A DNA stretch of 64,000 nucleotides from Acephala macrosclerotiorum (GCA_014904845.1 MU119484.1:1-64000), one strand, 5' to 3'; shown: positions 47,326-60,180, numbered from the stretch's first letter. A program made the numbers and translations. The notes: a model not told the origin generated them from the letters alone.

Positions 47326-48734
47326 ATGTCATCTCGTCAGTATGACATCGTCGTCTTCGGAGCCACAGGCTATACCGGAAAGCTTACAGCTGAGCAAATA
47401 GCTACTAAGCTACCCACGGATCTAAAGTGGGCAATTGCCGGCCGTTCTGCAAGTAAGCTAGAAGCATTAGCAAAAGAGTGCAAAGCACTGAATCCTGATA
47501 GGATACAGCCAGGTAAGCACTACATCTGTCCCCTTGGCTCGCCTTTACACCTTTGATATCTGTTCAATGCTCGAGTTCAAGACTGAAAATTGGCAGAAAT
47601 CGAAATTTGCAACCTTAATGATGCAGAATTGAACGCTTTGGTAAAGAAAACCAAGGTTCTTATTGCAACTGTTGGACCATATGCTCTTTATGGCGAGCAT
47701 GCTTTTAAAGCCTGTGCTGAGAATGGCACTCACTATCTCGATGTCACTGGAGAGATTCCTTATGTAGCTGAAATGATCAAGAAGTATGAGAAGACCGCAC
47801 AAGCCAGCGGAGCAATCATGATCCCGCAAATTGGCATCGACTCTGCTCCAGCTGATTTGGTCACGTGGACCTTGGTGGATATGATCCGACAGAAGTTGTC
47901 AGTGCCAACTGCAGAGGTGGTTGTGTCTGTTCACGATGTGCGGTTAGTATAACATCTAGATCCAAATATCTCCACTAACCTTGCTCAGCTCAAAACCTTC
48001 TGGTGGAACCCTGAATACAGTTTTCAACATCATGGAAACCTACAGCTTGAAGCAAATTCAGGCAGCAGGTGCCCCCTATGCGATCTCTCCTATTGCAGGG
48101 CCCAAGACCAAAGATAACACATCTCTGGTCACCAAGATTTTCGGTATCCGCGCTGTCCCTGATCTTGGAATCCTCACGAGCTCCCTTGGAGGCACCTCCG
48201 ATCGACCTATCGTCCAACGAAGTTGGGGATTGCTTGGCGGAAACAAGTTCTATGGTCCCAATTTCCACTTCCATGAATACATGAAAGCTCGCAACCATCT
48301 TTCAGCAATCTTCATCCATTTTTCGATAGTCTTGGGCTCGCTAATGCTTGCGATCCCATTTATGCGGACCATTGGACGAAAGTTGGTAACCCAGCCCGGT
48401 GATGGACCGACCAAGGAAGAATCGAAGAAAGATCGTTTCGAGTATCGTGGCATCGGAGTGCCTGATGTTGCGACTCCAAATCCTCCGAGGGCTTTTTGTA
48501 AGGCTGCTTACGAGGGATCTTTGTACGAGTGTAAGTGATTCGTTATGTTTTGTGAAACGAAGCTGATTTGAAGCAGTCACTGGGCTGTCTTTGGCGCAGG
48601 CTGCGCTTTCGATTCTCCGTGATCAGCATGATCTTTCCGGCGGAGTCTATACACCTGCCTGTTTAGGACAGAAGTTCATTGACAGACTTGATGGTGTTGG
48701 ATTCAAGTTTGAGAAGAAGTTCTTCGAAAATTGA
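47326..48734 (+). CDS. Saccharopine dehydrogenase-like oxidoreductase (SCCPDH family)
   Basis: Four exons, 47326..47512, 47597..47942, 47989..48530 and 48577..48734, giving 410 residues. The N-terminal Rossmann fold reads YDIVVFGATGYTGKLTAEQIA (residues 6-26) with an AIAGRSASKLEAL second strand. KVLIATVGPYALYGEHAFKACAENGTHYLDVTGE is the conserved middle, and an IPQIGIDSAPADL loop follows. A hydrophobic stretch (FSIVLGSLMLAIPF) near residue 300 suggests membrane or lipid-droplet association, as in human SCCPDH and bacterial trans-acting enoyl reductases. The substrate is not known, and the name reflects fold, not lysine metabolism. All four exon joins keep phase, and the final exon restores the conserved SLYEFTGLSLAQAALSIL. 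Confidence 0.92.
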
Positions 48735-49179
48735 GGTACCAGGAAGCGTTTACATACAAACTCGTTCTGCTGAATTTCAAACGCAATCTTGTCGCCATCC
48801 AGCTTTCATCTATCAGCATTAGCCAAGTTATCGTTTGCATCCAACTTCTATCTCTGACAATTGCAGAGCTGCTCGCCACGACTAGGTGCTTTCGCGAGTA
48901 CTGAATCCCAGAAGTCACGTATTGACACCTTATAGCCAATTCCCAGCTACATCGCATTGCGAGTTTGTTATTGACGTTGCTTAGCTACTTTAGCTGGGTT
49001 GGAGAACGGTCAAAAGTGAGAGGACTTGTTTTTATGTTGATTGGTGCAAGTAATTCCTGACATTCGCTTTGTTGGTATTTAATAATACTACGCCGCCTCG
49101 CTTCCCATCTTTTCGACAAACGAGACTCCACTTTAAGAACAGAACTATTGCGTATCCCTGACCATACTCAATGAGAGGA
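48735..49179. other. Convergent spacer, 445 bp
   Basis: Lies between the stop codons of the oxidoreductase and the Hsp70-like gene. It marks the approximate left edge of the accessory block. No gene. Confidence 0.5.
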
Positions 49180-51394
49180 CTAATCGAAATCTATCGATGT
49201 TTTCCCAACTTCCTCGCCATCTATCACTGTCTTGAACTGCAAAATACCGCTCTCATTTCCAAACTCAACTTGAACCTCCGCCGAAATAGAATACGAACCT
49301 TTCCCACCGATCTTCAAGTCCCTCCTATTTGAGCTGTCAGTTTCCAGATATGAGGTCAAATCCACTCGTATCTTCCCGACATATGTGACTCCTGATGTGT
49401 CGAAATTTAGTCTCCTTCTTTCAAACACCACGAATGACTTACTTTCATGGTCAACTCTGTCTGGTGGTGTAGCCAAGTTACACGAGAAGAACTCCAACTC
49501 TGCGATCTTTTCTTGGCCTTGTTTCACATGGATATCTACGTTTATGATCTTTCTGGTGTCCTTCGTTATCTCGGCTCCCTGGAAGATGTTAGCATCGGAC
49601 GTCCAAAAGATTCAGCGTACAACAGCTCACCTTCTGAAGAAGCCATTCTGCTCTCCCCGAACAGTAGTTCTTTTTCGTAGCAGCGTCTTGATAACGGAAT
49701 TGCACAGGGTCTTTGTCAGGACGGAAGGGCATGCCGACTGCAATGCCGTAATGCTGTCGACATTTCCTTTTCCTCGGAGCTAAACCCTCTAGTCCTCGAA
49801 GCGCTGCACCTAACACAACAGCTGATTGACTGCAGACTTGGTCAGTGTTTGTTCGCTTCGATTTTCGCCTAGATTACAAACGGATGCTCAGGGCAGACAA
49901 TGATTGCTCCCAACTCTTGTCTGCTCCATTCTTTAAGCCTCTCGAACAGATAAGTTGAATCGCCGAAGCCCCCAACTAATACTATTCTCTAGTTCCATGT
50001 CAGTACGTAAGCCAAACATCATCCCGATCTTTAGGACACTGACATCAATTTTTCCTTTGCCGATTTTTTCTACCTCTTGTGCCTGGCTTCTAACAAGCTG
50101 TAGCACCCTCAACACCACTGGATCAAACAGGCTTTGTATTTCCCGCCTGTCTGAAGTTAGTACACGCTTTTCCATTGGCCAACGGTCTTTAGGGGAGTTC
50201 GAGAGTGTATGAGAGCGGTACATTACCACGTCAGTTTGATTGTTCCGTCGTCCGGATCATAGCTTTCAGATTCTTCGAGATCCATTTTCAGCGTCAATTC
50301 AACTACGTCGTCGCGTATTGAATCTTTGAAATCTGATTTTATAGTTTCAAAATCTTCCATGAATCCGCTTCCAGGACCTTTCTTTGCCGCGGAGACATTG
50401 TCAAATGCTGCCCCAAACTTTTCGCTCATCAATTTATGAAAATTCCTATCAATGAATGTGGAACCGCATTTCCCACCTACCGTCGTTAGCAAATATGTGA
50501 TGCATGTCAATTGCCATACCTATTCCCTCACATAACTCCTCAAACTGTAGAGGATCTGTCGTGAAAACAACGTATGTTGTAATATCAACTGTTCCTCCTC
50601 CACAATCGCAAACCAGCACGTTTTCTCCAGCCTGTGGAAGTATAAGTAGACTTTATCAGACGACATGAATCCTCATGTGGACCGACCTTTATTGGATTGA
50701 TAGACTCTCCAGCTTCGTACCTTTTTAAAGCTGCAAGTGCGGCAGCTTCTGGTTCCATGATTGTAGATAGACAGTCGCCCAAGGCTTTCCGACTGCCGAA
50801 ACCGGCTCTTTTTGCCGCGTCCTTTGTGGAGGCTTTTGCTCTATCACTCCACGTCGCTGGGATAGTTAGCCAACAGTCCATAGGCGTGACATCGAAGAGT
50901 CCTTGGCCGATCTTCATCCCGATATGCTGAGTCACGTGCTCGTAAACCTCTCTTAAAAAGTCTTCGCAGACACCTTCGGCATCACGGTGTTTTGGCAAAT
51001 GAAAAATTCCGGAGCCGGTTGCCTGTCTTAGCATGGGGTCATCGTGCTCTTGACCGTCGGAACCGCGATCTAGGAGAAGTTTCGTCCAAGCACATGACAT
51101 AACCTTCGTATTTGCTTGAAACCCCCATTTTATTCCCTCCAGTCTGGGATTGTCTTCCTTGTAAGCGATTCTCGTTGGAGTCTTGCGTGCGTCAGGCTTT
51201 CCTGGCCATTTTCGAATGACTGTAATGTCCTTCACGTCCCTTTGCACTGTGGTTACATAGCTGACTCCTACATTGGACTATGAGTGTCTGCTGAAATCAT
51301 TGCATCTTCTTAACGTACCAGAGAAAGTTGTGCCGTAATCAACACCTACAATCAATCTTTCACGTGGCAGAACAACCTTAGCGGAAGCAGGCAT
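49180..51394 (-). CDS. Hsp70-like ATPase (divergent, HSPA12-like group)
   Basis: Eight exons on the minus strand: 51394..51319, 51267..50687, 50631..50520, 50476..50227, 50146..50044, 49988..49882, 49829..49631 and 49578..49180, giving 608 residues. The actin-fold nucleotide motifs are clear: phosphate 1 VGVDYGTTFSG (residues 16-26), PMDCWLTIPATWSDRAK, phosphate 2 LVCDCGGGTVDITTYV, and the adenosine motif IVLVGGFGDSTYLFERL. The C-terminal part is not a classical DnaK substrate-binding domain and has no EEVD end. Such proteins are multicopy in fungi and related to animal HSPA12; clients are unknown. A possible extra intron of 51 bp (49442..49392, GTAAGT to CAG) lies in frame, so a 591-residue form is equally possible. 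One donor is GTTTGT. The gene is divergent from the coiled-coil protein gene. Confidence 0.85.
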
Positions 51395-51965
51395 TCTGAC
51401 ACATTTGTACGTCCGTTTCCGGGACTGGTATTGGGATTCGCGAAATGGTCAAAAAACACAAACTCGGGCAGAAATGATGGGTCCTTGCTAAAGGGCTTAA
51501 TTTTAACTATGAGACCGGCACTGAATTGTTCAAGTTCCCTTGTCAGAGCTAGGCCTGGAAGGCAGGACTGAACGCGCCGAGAATGTAGTGGACGCCGAGA
51601 TGCAGATAATCGATCGAAAATAAGACAGTACTCGGTGTGTTGTCATTAGCGCCGGTGAACTTCTTCTGGATGAGGCTGCATCCAACATTATGCGATGTGC
51701 AAGCCTCACTTCATCAGCCCACCATTCTCAGGGTAACAATTGCTTGTTCATCAGGCTATCTATTACGCGAATACCTGCCGTGATTAAAGCGGCTCCTTAT
51801 CCTATCCTCAGTCCCACATGCACGCTCTTGACAGTTCAATTTCTTCGAGTCAAAAGGTGCTACTACGGAATCATTCACTGTACGTGAAATCAAACTCTAG
51901 GCAATGACTTCAATAGTTGGATTTTTGTTGGGTTCAAGTAACCAAAAGGCTGATTCTGAAAGGGT
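51395..51965. other. Divergent promoter region, Hsp70-like / unknown coiled-coil gene
   Basis: 571 bp. It probably includes the unresolved first exon of the plus-strand gene. A branch-point plus acceptor (CTAAC followed by CTCTCAG) lies just downstream, at about 52,002..52,016. Confidence 0.4.
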
Positions 51966-53329
51966 TTGGTACCTCCTTCGAACGAGCGCTTTCTAACATA
52001 CTCTCAGCACCTAGCCTACGGTGATGGCTCAAGCCAACTTCAACAATATTCTGCGCCTAAAAGGCAGCTCTCTAAGTTTCAACGTATACCACCTAAAGAG
52101 CCCGTAGTCTCTAGAGAAAATGAAGAGAATCATTGGAAAAAGGAATACGAAATCCTCAAAAAGGCTTTTGACGACAACCAGGGCCTGTGGGAGGAGCAGG
52201 AGAAGCGAATCGAGGCATTGAGGTCTGAACACAATGTTGAACTCTCCAATATTCAACAGAGTGTCTTCCAAACCCTTCCTGAATCGCACTCCATCAAAAC
52301 GGATGACGACCTCCAGAGAGAGGTCAAGATACTCAGAAATGAGATCACCCTATGGGCCAAGAAGTGGGCGCGAACTTCACTCGAAGACTTCAGTACAGAA
52401 GATCTCGATCGGTTCAGAGAGTATCTCGGTCAGACTGTTTTATTCGATCCAGAGGGGGTGGTACTCAAACATTTTATTGGACAGAAAAAGTTCCTATGGC
52501 TACTTCTCGGTGCTCTTCTATCTTACACTCTCCATTTCGATGTAATCCAGAACCCGTTTTTCTTTGTCAAAAGGCTCGAGAAGGATAGGGCCAGTACCGT
52601 AGGAGATTCACGAGCATTTCTCGATCACAAGTATATGGAAATGTGTGCCTACATGGCTGGCGGTTTGTTCTCCTTCCCATCTCTTTCATGGTGCAAAAGC
52701 TGATCTGATTAGTGAATGTGGTCGAGGCGCATCTATGGAGATCCGAGAGAGTTAGGGAGTTCCAGAACGAGGAAGTCAGAAGAAGGGGCTGTGGTGCAGA
52801 TACAATTAGGATTAATCCGAGCCCAAGTCCAGAGAAGCCGATGGTTAATGATGCGGCCCCCTGGACACCTATCAGCGCAGAGGAAGCCGATGGTACGATG
52901 ACAAATTTTAGCAATGTCGATAATACACCCATCCTCAAGGATCAAGAAGACAGCCAATGCACCGAAGCAAGGCAATTATTTCTTTCCGGCGTGGCTGGGA
53001 AGTTGACTGAAGACACAAGCGAGGAGTTGCAACGTCGGCTCGATCGACTTTTTGGTCGGGCCAAGAATCTATCCCTCAATATTTGGGCTAGAAGATCAAA
53101 TCTCGTCTGCTCCTTTGCTCAAGATCTGAAAGATGAAGTCTATGCGGACTTGTCGGAGAAACTTGTTCCACATACGTTTTTACTTCCTGAAGATCGTTCA
53201 ACACTGCAAAACAAGCACTTCTCAGTACTTGTTCATCCTTTGATGGAAGTGTTTGGAAATGAAGAAGGGCAGGAATATTCAAAGGGAAGGATTTTGGCAC
53301 CGGCAGTTGCTTGGTTTCTACCTGAGTGA
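51966..53329 (+). CDS. Unknown fungal protein with charged, helix-prone N-terminal half (5' end unresolved)
   Basis: Two exons are clear, 51966..52662 and 52713..53329, joined by a 50-bp intron with donor GTTTGT and acceptor TTAG, phase-consistent, coding about 438 residues. The frame has no ATG near its start, so an upstream exon is missing from this model; the acceptor near 52,016 (CTCTCAG) may be the true start of this exon. Residues 50-130 are Glu/Lys/Gln rich and probably coiled. A segment KKFLWLLLGALLSYTLHFDVIQNPFFFV could insert in or pack near a membrane. The C-terminal half carries no motif I know. The gene lies head to head with the Hsp70-like gene and 0.5 kb before a P-loop GTPase on the same strand. 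A function cannot be given. Confidence 0.6.
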
Positions 53330-53859
53330 TCTTTGATACTAGCCCTACACCAGAATCACAATAGAAAATTAGGACGGACTGCTCAAAATATATTCCCTGA
53401 GATTGACCATCTGAACAAGCCAATTTGGTTCACATCCGATCGTTCTATTTCATCCATGCCTTGCGGCTGGAAACGTCAATTCAAAAGAGGTTGGTTGCTT
53501 CAGGCGCAGCATATTGGTGGCTGCTTTGTCGCCGCCTTTACAAGGCTGGTGTTGGCGGGGGTTCTTGGCATCAACGCCTCGATGCACTCTTTCACCAATG
53601 AAACAGCTCAGCCTCAGCTGAAGATACGATAATCGAAATTTCTGACAATTCATGGAACAGCTGAATGAGGCATGCGCCATAAAAGCAGGTTTCCTCATTA
53701 CGTGGACAAACCGGTGACTCGTGAGCCAGCTGGGCGGACTGACGTGGATGCAGAGCCGCAAGGCTCGAATGAAGAACTGATAAGGTAGTTGTGCAACCCA
53801 GTAACAATTATTATTCGCTCTTCTCAGCATTAAAATTTCCTGTTCAAATCAAAACCATC
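53330..53859. other. Spacer, 530 bp
   Basis: Normal composition. Holds the GTPase promoter; no gene recognised. Confidence 0.5.
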
Positions 53860-55086
53860 ATGCTTATCGAGGAAGCAGAGCAAGATCAGCCTGTGCAAGT
53901 CGAGAAGATGTGCAATTTACCTGAGATTGTCGTCGCTGTGATGGGTGTGACAGGTTCAGGGAAGAGTACATTCATTCGTACAGCTAGTGGGCTTGTAGAT
54001 GAAGTGGAGGTTGGCACAGGATTAGAGGCTTGTGAGACGACACAAGTTCTCCTCTTGCGAGCTTGACTAAATGTTATCATAGGCACTGCCATCGTTCGTG
54101 ACCACACTTTCGCTACGGATGAATACAAGATTACGCTCATTGATACCCCAGGATTCAATGACACTTACAAATCGGAGACAGAAATCCTCAAGGAAATTGC
54201 CAGTTACCTCGCCGACAAATACAAGAACAATCGTAAGCTTTCTGGCATCATCTATCTGCATGCTTTCGAGCGCAGAATGACTGGATCCAGTCTCCGGAAT
54301 CTGAAGATGTTCCGCGAACTATGCGGAGATGATCCTCTGGAAAATGTGATACTGGCAACGACAGGCTGGACCGAAGCCCAGAAAGCAGGCACGCTCGAAA
54401 AAGCAGAAGAGCATGAGAGGTCACTCAGTAGCAATCGGGCTTTCCGGAAAGGAATGCTTGATAGCGGTGCAAAATTGGATAGATTCATGGACACGCGCGA
54501 ATCAGCCCTAGCAATGATAACGAAGCTTGCGAAGAATAAGACGATACCTTTGCAGATACAGCGCGAATTGGTGGACCAGGAAAAGCTACTCATCGACACA
54601 TCTGCTGGTACAGCAGTTAACGAGGACTTGAAACGATTGCAAGCAGTGTATGAAAAGAAGATGGCTGAGATCCAGCAAGAAATGATCGAGGCACGAGAGG
54701 CGCAGGATACGAAGGTGGAAGAAGCTTTGACGGAAGCTCAAGAAGTGTTTGAGAAACAACTTCGAGGCCTTAAGGACCAACAGGACAAGCTTCGGTACGA
54801 ACGTCGCAGCGACAATCGCAGGATCCAGCAACAACTTGATGACTCCATGGCAACGATTCAGAAACTGAATGCTGAGAAGATCGGCATGGAGAAAAGTTTT
54901 GAGAAGGTCATTGAGGATATCAAGAAGAACATGGGAAAGCTGTCAGCAGAGGAGAGGGCGGCGGTCGAACGCGAGATTACACATGTGCAGCAGTCTCCAG
55001 AACAAAATAAGACCACGGAGCTTCTCATAAGTATTTTCAACATGGTTGGAAATGCAAGTATGTTGCTTCTCTCTTTTAGATTATAG
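53860..55086 (+). CDS. P-loop GTPase (AIG1/IMAP-like G domain) with long coiled coil
   Basis: Two exons, 53860..54031 and 54083..55086, giving 391 residues. The Walker A motif is GVTGSGKST at residues 29-37, and the G3 motif LIDTPGFND is at residues 76-84. A GLEACTAIV segment between them corresponds to switch I. ENVILATTGWTEAQ replaces the usual NKxD. This matches fungal AIG1/septin-like G-domain proteins related to plant AIG1 and vertebrate GIMAP GTPases. Residues from about 200 to 360 are strongly charged with heptad-like pattern (EDLKRLQAVYEKKMAEIQQE and onward), so dimerisation or assembly is likely. The donor had to be GTGAGA inside the apparent open frame; reading past it leads to a stop. 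The end is uncertain: a GTATGT donor near the 3' end could give a stop at 55122. It lies in the block with the Hsp70-like and HET genes. Confidence 0.82.
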
Positions 55087-57166
55087 TTGCAAAAATTTCT
55101 CGTGATTGCCATAGGTAAATAAAATAATTAAGGAAGAACGATGAAGTGCAAATAATTCAATTATTGTGTTAACTCGATAAAAGGCGCATTCTTGCACTAC
55201 CGAAATCAAAAGTTGTTTTGAAAGAGGTCCTACGACGCGCGCTGACAGCGGCTGACTCGATCACTGGAGTGAAGCAGAGCAAGAGACGTTAGATTAGAGG
55301 AGAAAGTGCTTCCATGGGCGTGTCCATTTTACAAGTCGAGAGTATTGGATATTAGAGAATTCAAGGCAGAACGATTGCACGTTGTCGAGAAGTTGGGTGT
55401 CCGGCGCTGGAGGATTTACTGGGTGAGGTGGTCAGCCCCCGGAGCGGCTGAAGTGAAGGTTCGCCCGCGACTTTCTGACGCTTCACGAAGCATCAAATTT
55501 TGTACAACTTGGATTCCACTCAATTAGGTACGTTATGTAGGACAATAGACATCACTATCACAATCTGCGAGGCTTCTGCAACTCGTTATCTACGAGAGAA
55601 ACGATCCAAGTCTGTCCTAGGGGGGTCAACACCAAATACCTTCCAATTGATCATCCCGTCCCAGTCGCTGTCTATTGCTAACAAGCTCCGCAGACCTTCC
55701 ACACGGCCATTACAGCAATTCTTCCACCTCGCCCAACGCCGGTACACACCCCGCACAGCCTCCCGAGTTCCTCCCATAGCCATCCCTATTGAAACCTTCC
55801 TCAATCAGCCTTTGTGGACTCTGTTCTTCGGACACTTCGATTGACTCCGAATCTACATCAGAAGCACATGGCAGGAGAGGGTGTGAAGTCGTTCAGTTTA
55901 GACGCTGGACTTCTCTTGTTTGAAGCAAATGTGGAATACAAACCATGTTGTTGGGCATACAAAGTAGTTGCAATATATTTTAGTCGAGTGTTGGAATTTC
56001 TTGCATGGTCATTTCATATCCTTGCCAGCTCTGGATGCTATTCTACAACAGCTTAAGGGACTCCAAATATGACTTCTCTCGGCCGTCACCGCCCATTGAT
56101 ATGCCATTGAGCATCCTACCTCTGAAATTAAAGGCGTTCGTAAGCTACTGAGTCCGTTGATTGCTCTCGTCGTAGTTGCATTGCATTTTTTCCTATTTAT
56201 TCCTCCACAAGAAATGAAAGACAGGACAAGTCTCCATCCATAACCTTCAAGGCAAGCAACCGCATCGACGTCCTCGAACGCGAATATATCTTAAATACTG
56301 GTGTCCTCCACACACCGTACTCGAACGGAAGAATTCCAATATTCTTCAAAGTCATGTTCGCGCTGCCTCTTGCGATGACTTGCCAATACAAATGGCTGAC
56401 ATAGCTTGTAGAGACAAACATCAGTATGAGTTAAGGGGATATGTTCCGATCCTACGGGTAGCGTCAAGCAATCGTTGTCACACCGAGTTGTTCGACGACT
56501 ATAGAAGGATGGCAAGTGCCTTCATTTGTGTTAGACTCCATATTGCTTCTCTTCAGTTAATTTTTTATATGCTATCATTTTGCGATCGCTGCATGAAACC
56601 ATCGCGATAAGTACAGTACAGCCATTTACGGGCCACATCACGTGAGTCATGCCTCGCTTTCCCCGCTGATTCTTCACCGAGCATGTAGCCAATCGGCTGC
56701 AGTGAGAGCATATCAGCGGTTGGTTTGGTTTCGAGTGAAAAGCTGTTGTGGTGGCTGTTTTCATCTCTGTTGGCACCTCAGCCCTCCAGTCGATTGGTTT
56801 TGGACCCCTGAATTTGCATGAGAAGTAGCCTCACTTACTACAACCTCTAAATTATGCCAACATTCCTTCTATCTTCAGGTTCCGCATATACTCATGAAGG
56901 GGTGGCAGTGCTGCCTCAACATCCACTTTCGCGAGGTCGTCCTGTACCGTTGTTTACGGAAAGAGCAGAGCAGGATAAGGTTAGCGCCAGACCTCTTGTG
57001 CGAGCCTCGTCAGTCTGAGACTCTGGATCGCGGCAGGGCCTGATCAATATCTTTGACCTTAAGACTTTGGGGAAAGTCTTGCCTACTTCTAGATTGTTGG
57101 TTGGATGGTTTCAAGTGTCGAAATTTACTTATCTTATTTCCTCGGCTTTGCATCTAAAGGTCAGCA
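55087..57166. other. Spacer, 2.1 kb, unassigned
   Basis: Normal composition with frames up to 114 codons on both strands (for example 55500..55844 plus and 55586..55804 minus) but no domain I recognise and no convincing splice structure. It should contain the promoter, and perhaps a first exon, of the HET gene. I see no repeat. Confidence 0.45.
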
Positions 57167-59397
57167 ATGCGTCGACACCATCCAAGGAGGCTTCTACACT
57201 GGAGTCGGTCAAAGTTTGGTCGATTATATGAAAAGGCTAGCGGTCAGAAGAATCAACCGACGGAAGGCCTTACCCCATACATTTACGAATCCCTCACGGG
57301 ACCGGACAAGATACGAACATTACAACTGTACGCTAGGGAGGATAGGATTGAGTGTAGCCTCCGACAGGTCAGCTTCTCGGACAGCGGATACCAGGCGCTG
57401 TCCTATGTTTGGGGCAGTGAGGAGAAATCGTTCAAAGCAACCGGTATGCATTTCCTTTATTCAATCCCCTCGGTCTAAACCTTCTCGCTAGTTGGAATGC
57501 ATTGAACTTCCTTGCGGCAATAATACTAACTCCATTTTTTCTAGTCCTTGACGATGAGGGCAGAGAACTTGGCTACATTCTCCTTACAGCGAGCCTTCAG
57601 GCAGCACTATGTGACCTCCGGGATGCTAAGGGGCTGAAGAGCAAGGTCTTTTGGATTGACCAGATCTGTATCAACCAACAAGGCGATGAAAAGAACCACC
57701 AGGTTGCGCTTATGGGAGAGATATACCGAAACGCGTCGAGCGTGATAACCTACGTAGGTCCTGCGGCCGAGGATGAGGAGGAAAAAATATGCGGGATCCG
57801 CTTACTGCAGCGGCTGGACACACACTTTACACCCAACTATAAATTGCTTCTCGCAGCGAATAGTCTCTGGCGCGCCTTTCAGAAGCGATCAGAGTTCCCC
57901 GTGTTGGAATTGCCGGAAGACCTCCAAGAAAGCGATGGTGAGGTTGAAGGCGATGACAAATATGTGTCGCAGGGATGGAGATGGTTGCTACAAGTAGCAT
58001 TTGGCGAGTGGACTCAGCGGTTGTGGCTCGTCCAAGAACAATTGCTTAACAAGAACATCGCGATGCTTCACGGCCCTTCGCTGTTGTCGTGGGATGCTGT
58101 TGCGATCGTGTCTTCATTGTTCAGTACAGATTTGCTTCCTTTAAAATACGTGGATCGTTTCTGGAAAGAGAATCGAATGCACTCACGCCAAACTTATCAT
58201 CTAGTTGCGCAATCTGTGTATACGTTGTGGATACAGCGACAAAGACAGAAAGAACAGCATCCACAGTCACGAAAAAAGTTGGTGGAGCTCATGGCTTGGC
58301 ACGCTGGACTTCAATGCTGGGACCCCCGCGACCGAATTTTTGCGCTGCTGGCGATCTCATCTGATGCGTCTGCACTAGGTATCGTTCCAGACTACTCCGA
58401 TAGCGAAACTGCTGATCGCGTTTTCCTCGACGCTTCCGTTCGCATTTTGCAGAGCGCTAAGAACTTGCCACTGCCGCTGCACCTTGCTTGTGCGTGGGCC
58501 GAGTGCAAAGCATGGTCCGAGGATTCGCCCGAAAGCTCAGATCCCGTCCCCACATCGGCGCTCCCTTCGTGGTCGCTCGGCCCACCACACTACCCGATCC
58601 CGACATGGTCTGGCGTTTGCACCCCGCATCCCCGAATGTCGCTTCGTGCCCCTCCTTGTTTCCGCCTTGATCGCTCCGTGCTTGTTCTTAAAGGCCGCTG
58701 TCTAGATCGCATTTCCATGTCTACGCCAGTTAGCTTCGATTCTCCGTCTCTAGACCGCCACGATGAGTCGTATATCCAGATCTGGTCGCAAAGACTGAGA
58801 AGTTGGACCGCTGTACTCATTCATCTTGGCATAAATCTTCAAAATGTTACAGCTCTGTGCCGTGTTCTCGCTCCTTCGATAGGCCGGTCTCCTACTGATT
58901 GGGAAGGGTATTCTGTTACGGAAGCCACTGCCTTCAATTTTTGGTGCGTTCTCCGACAGGTGACCAATGTTGTCCGGGCGACAGCACCCGAAGTGGGTGT
59001 GGATGTAGATGTGACTGCAACGATAGAAATTTGTGACTCCGTGATTCGAGAGCTCTTCACATTGCTCTTTGAAGATATCGACGTCGAATCCTTCAACCCA
59101 GATTCTACCCTTAACTCTGATGAGAGTCGCGCTTTTGAAGGCATACGGAGTTATGTCATTTTACGGGGACGCTCATTCTGCGTCACCGAGAACGGGAAAA
59201 CCTGCAACGCCATGAACCAACCCAGAAAAGGCGACATGGTAGCTGCTCTCGAAGGCACACGCAATCTCTGGATCCTCCGCCCAGTCGGCACCAGGTATCG
59301 TCTAATCGGCGAGGCCTACGTTGACGGCTTGATGGAAGGCGAAGCTTACGAGGGTCTTAATCCAGACAAGGTGGATTACGAAATCGAGTTGGTTTGA
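57167..59397 (+). CDS. HET-domain protein 1 (heterokaryon incompatibility)
   Basis: Two exons, 57167..57443 and 57545..59397, giving 709 residues. The HET domain (PF06985) occupies roughly residues 75-235. It begins YQALSYVWGS (residues 75-84), continues ALCDLRDAKG and KVFWIDQICINQQ at about 126-138, then EIYRNASSVITYVG, and later RLWLVQEQLLNKNIAMLHG. The remaining 450 residues have HAGLQCWDPRDRIFALLAIS and a C-terminal CVTENGKTCNAMNQPRKGDM, typical of a large HET subfamily. HET domains drive programmed cell death after non-self recognition between fungal individuals. No NACHT, WD or ankyrin region is attached here. The chosen start is the first in-frame ATG; because it is basic and unlike the family, an upstream exon is possible. 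Confidence 0.9.
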
Positions 59398-60180
59398 TAT
59401 TGGTTCCTCTTTCCTGTACCTGGTCCCGATATTCCTTGAGTGTTTGGTGGTGGATTTCAATGAGAACTCGATGCACTGAAGGAAGATGAGACTTATACCT
59501 AACGATGGATATATCGACCGCCATCTCAAAGGATCTATCAAGGATAGGAGTACCATGTTTTAGGCTGGGAAGACATCCTCTCAAGCTGGAGAATCATAGC
59601 CGACGGAGGGGCATCTTGAAGTGTGAGAGAATCGAGTTTCGGAGATGTTCGCGCAAGCTTTGCAGGTGGATCATGATGGAGTGAGAAAAGTTGAGAGATA
59701 TTACGTGTAGAGCAAGGAAAGAGAGATCCTAGCTGATTTCTGATTTCCGATCTCGCTTTCATTCGTTAGACGTGTTGGTTGAGGATGCCGATTGTTTTCG
59801 TTGGCGTTGAAGTGCGGTTCGCTTACGCCCGCTTGAAGCCGCCTCCTTTTTTTTACACCGCTTTTTGGAGGATGTATGCAAGAAATCAATGGCGATATCT
59901 CGGATGGAATTTCGAAAGGAAATTTTGATTGACGGCTGTATACTCTTCAAGGCCTCATCTTTGTTTAAGGCTTGCACCTCTCACGGAAGCATAGATGTGC
60001 GTAACCTGCTCACAAGGATGGCGCTAGTCGTTCTCACGATCATACCCCAGCATCTTTTTTTCAATCTTTTTCTCAACACCACCCAATTACCCGCGGCTCT
60101 ATACCGACATTCATGCATAAAATTTCGCTCTTTGAAATTCTTGGATTGGTCCCTAGTTGTCGGAGTTTATGATTTAGGAA
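59398..60180. other. Convergent spacer between the two HET genes
   Basis: 783 bp between the stops. Short frames only; nothing recognised. Confidence 0.55.

Noticed and set aside
54098..54280. Alternative reading frame suggesting a frameshift in the P-loop GTPase
   Set aside because: Using the GTGAGA donor after 54031 restores the conserved frame without any indel, so the gene appears intact.
60135..60148. GAAATTCTTGGATT, identical to a stretch of nuclear 18S rRNA
   Set aside because: Flanking bases do not follow the rRNA sequence on either side, so the 14-nt match is most likely chance.
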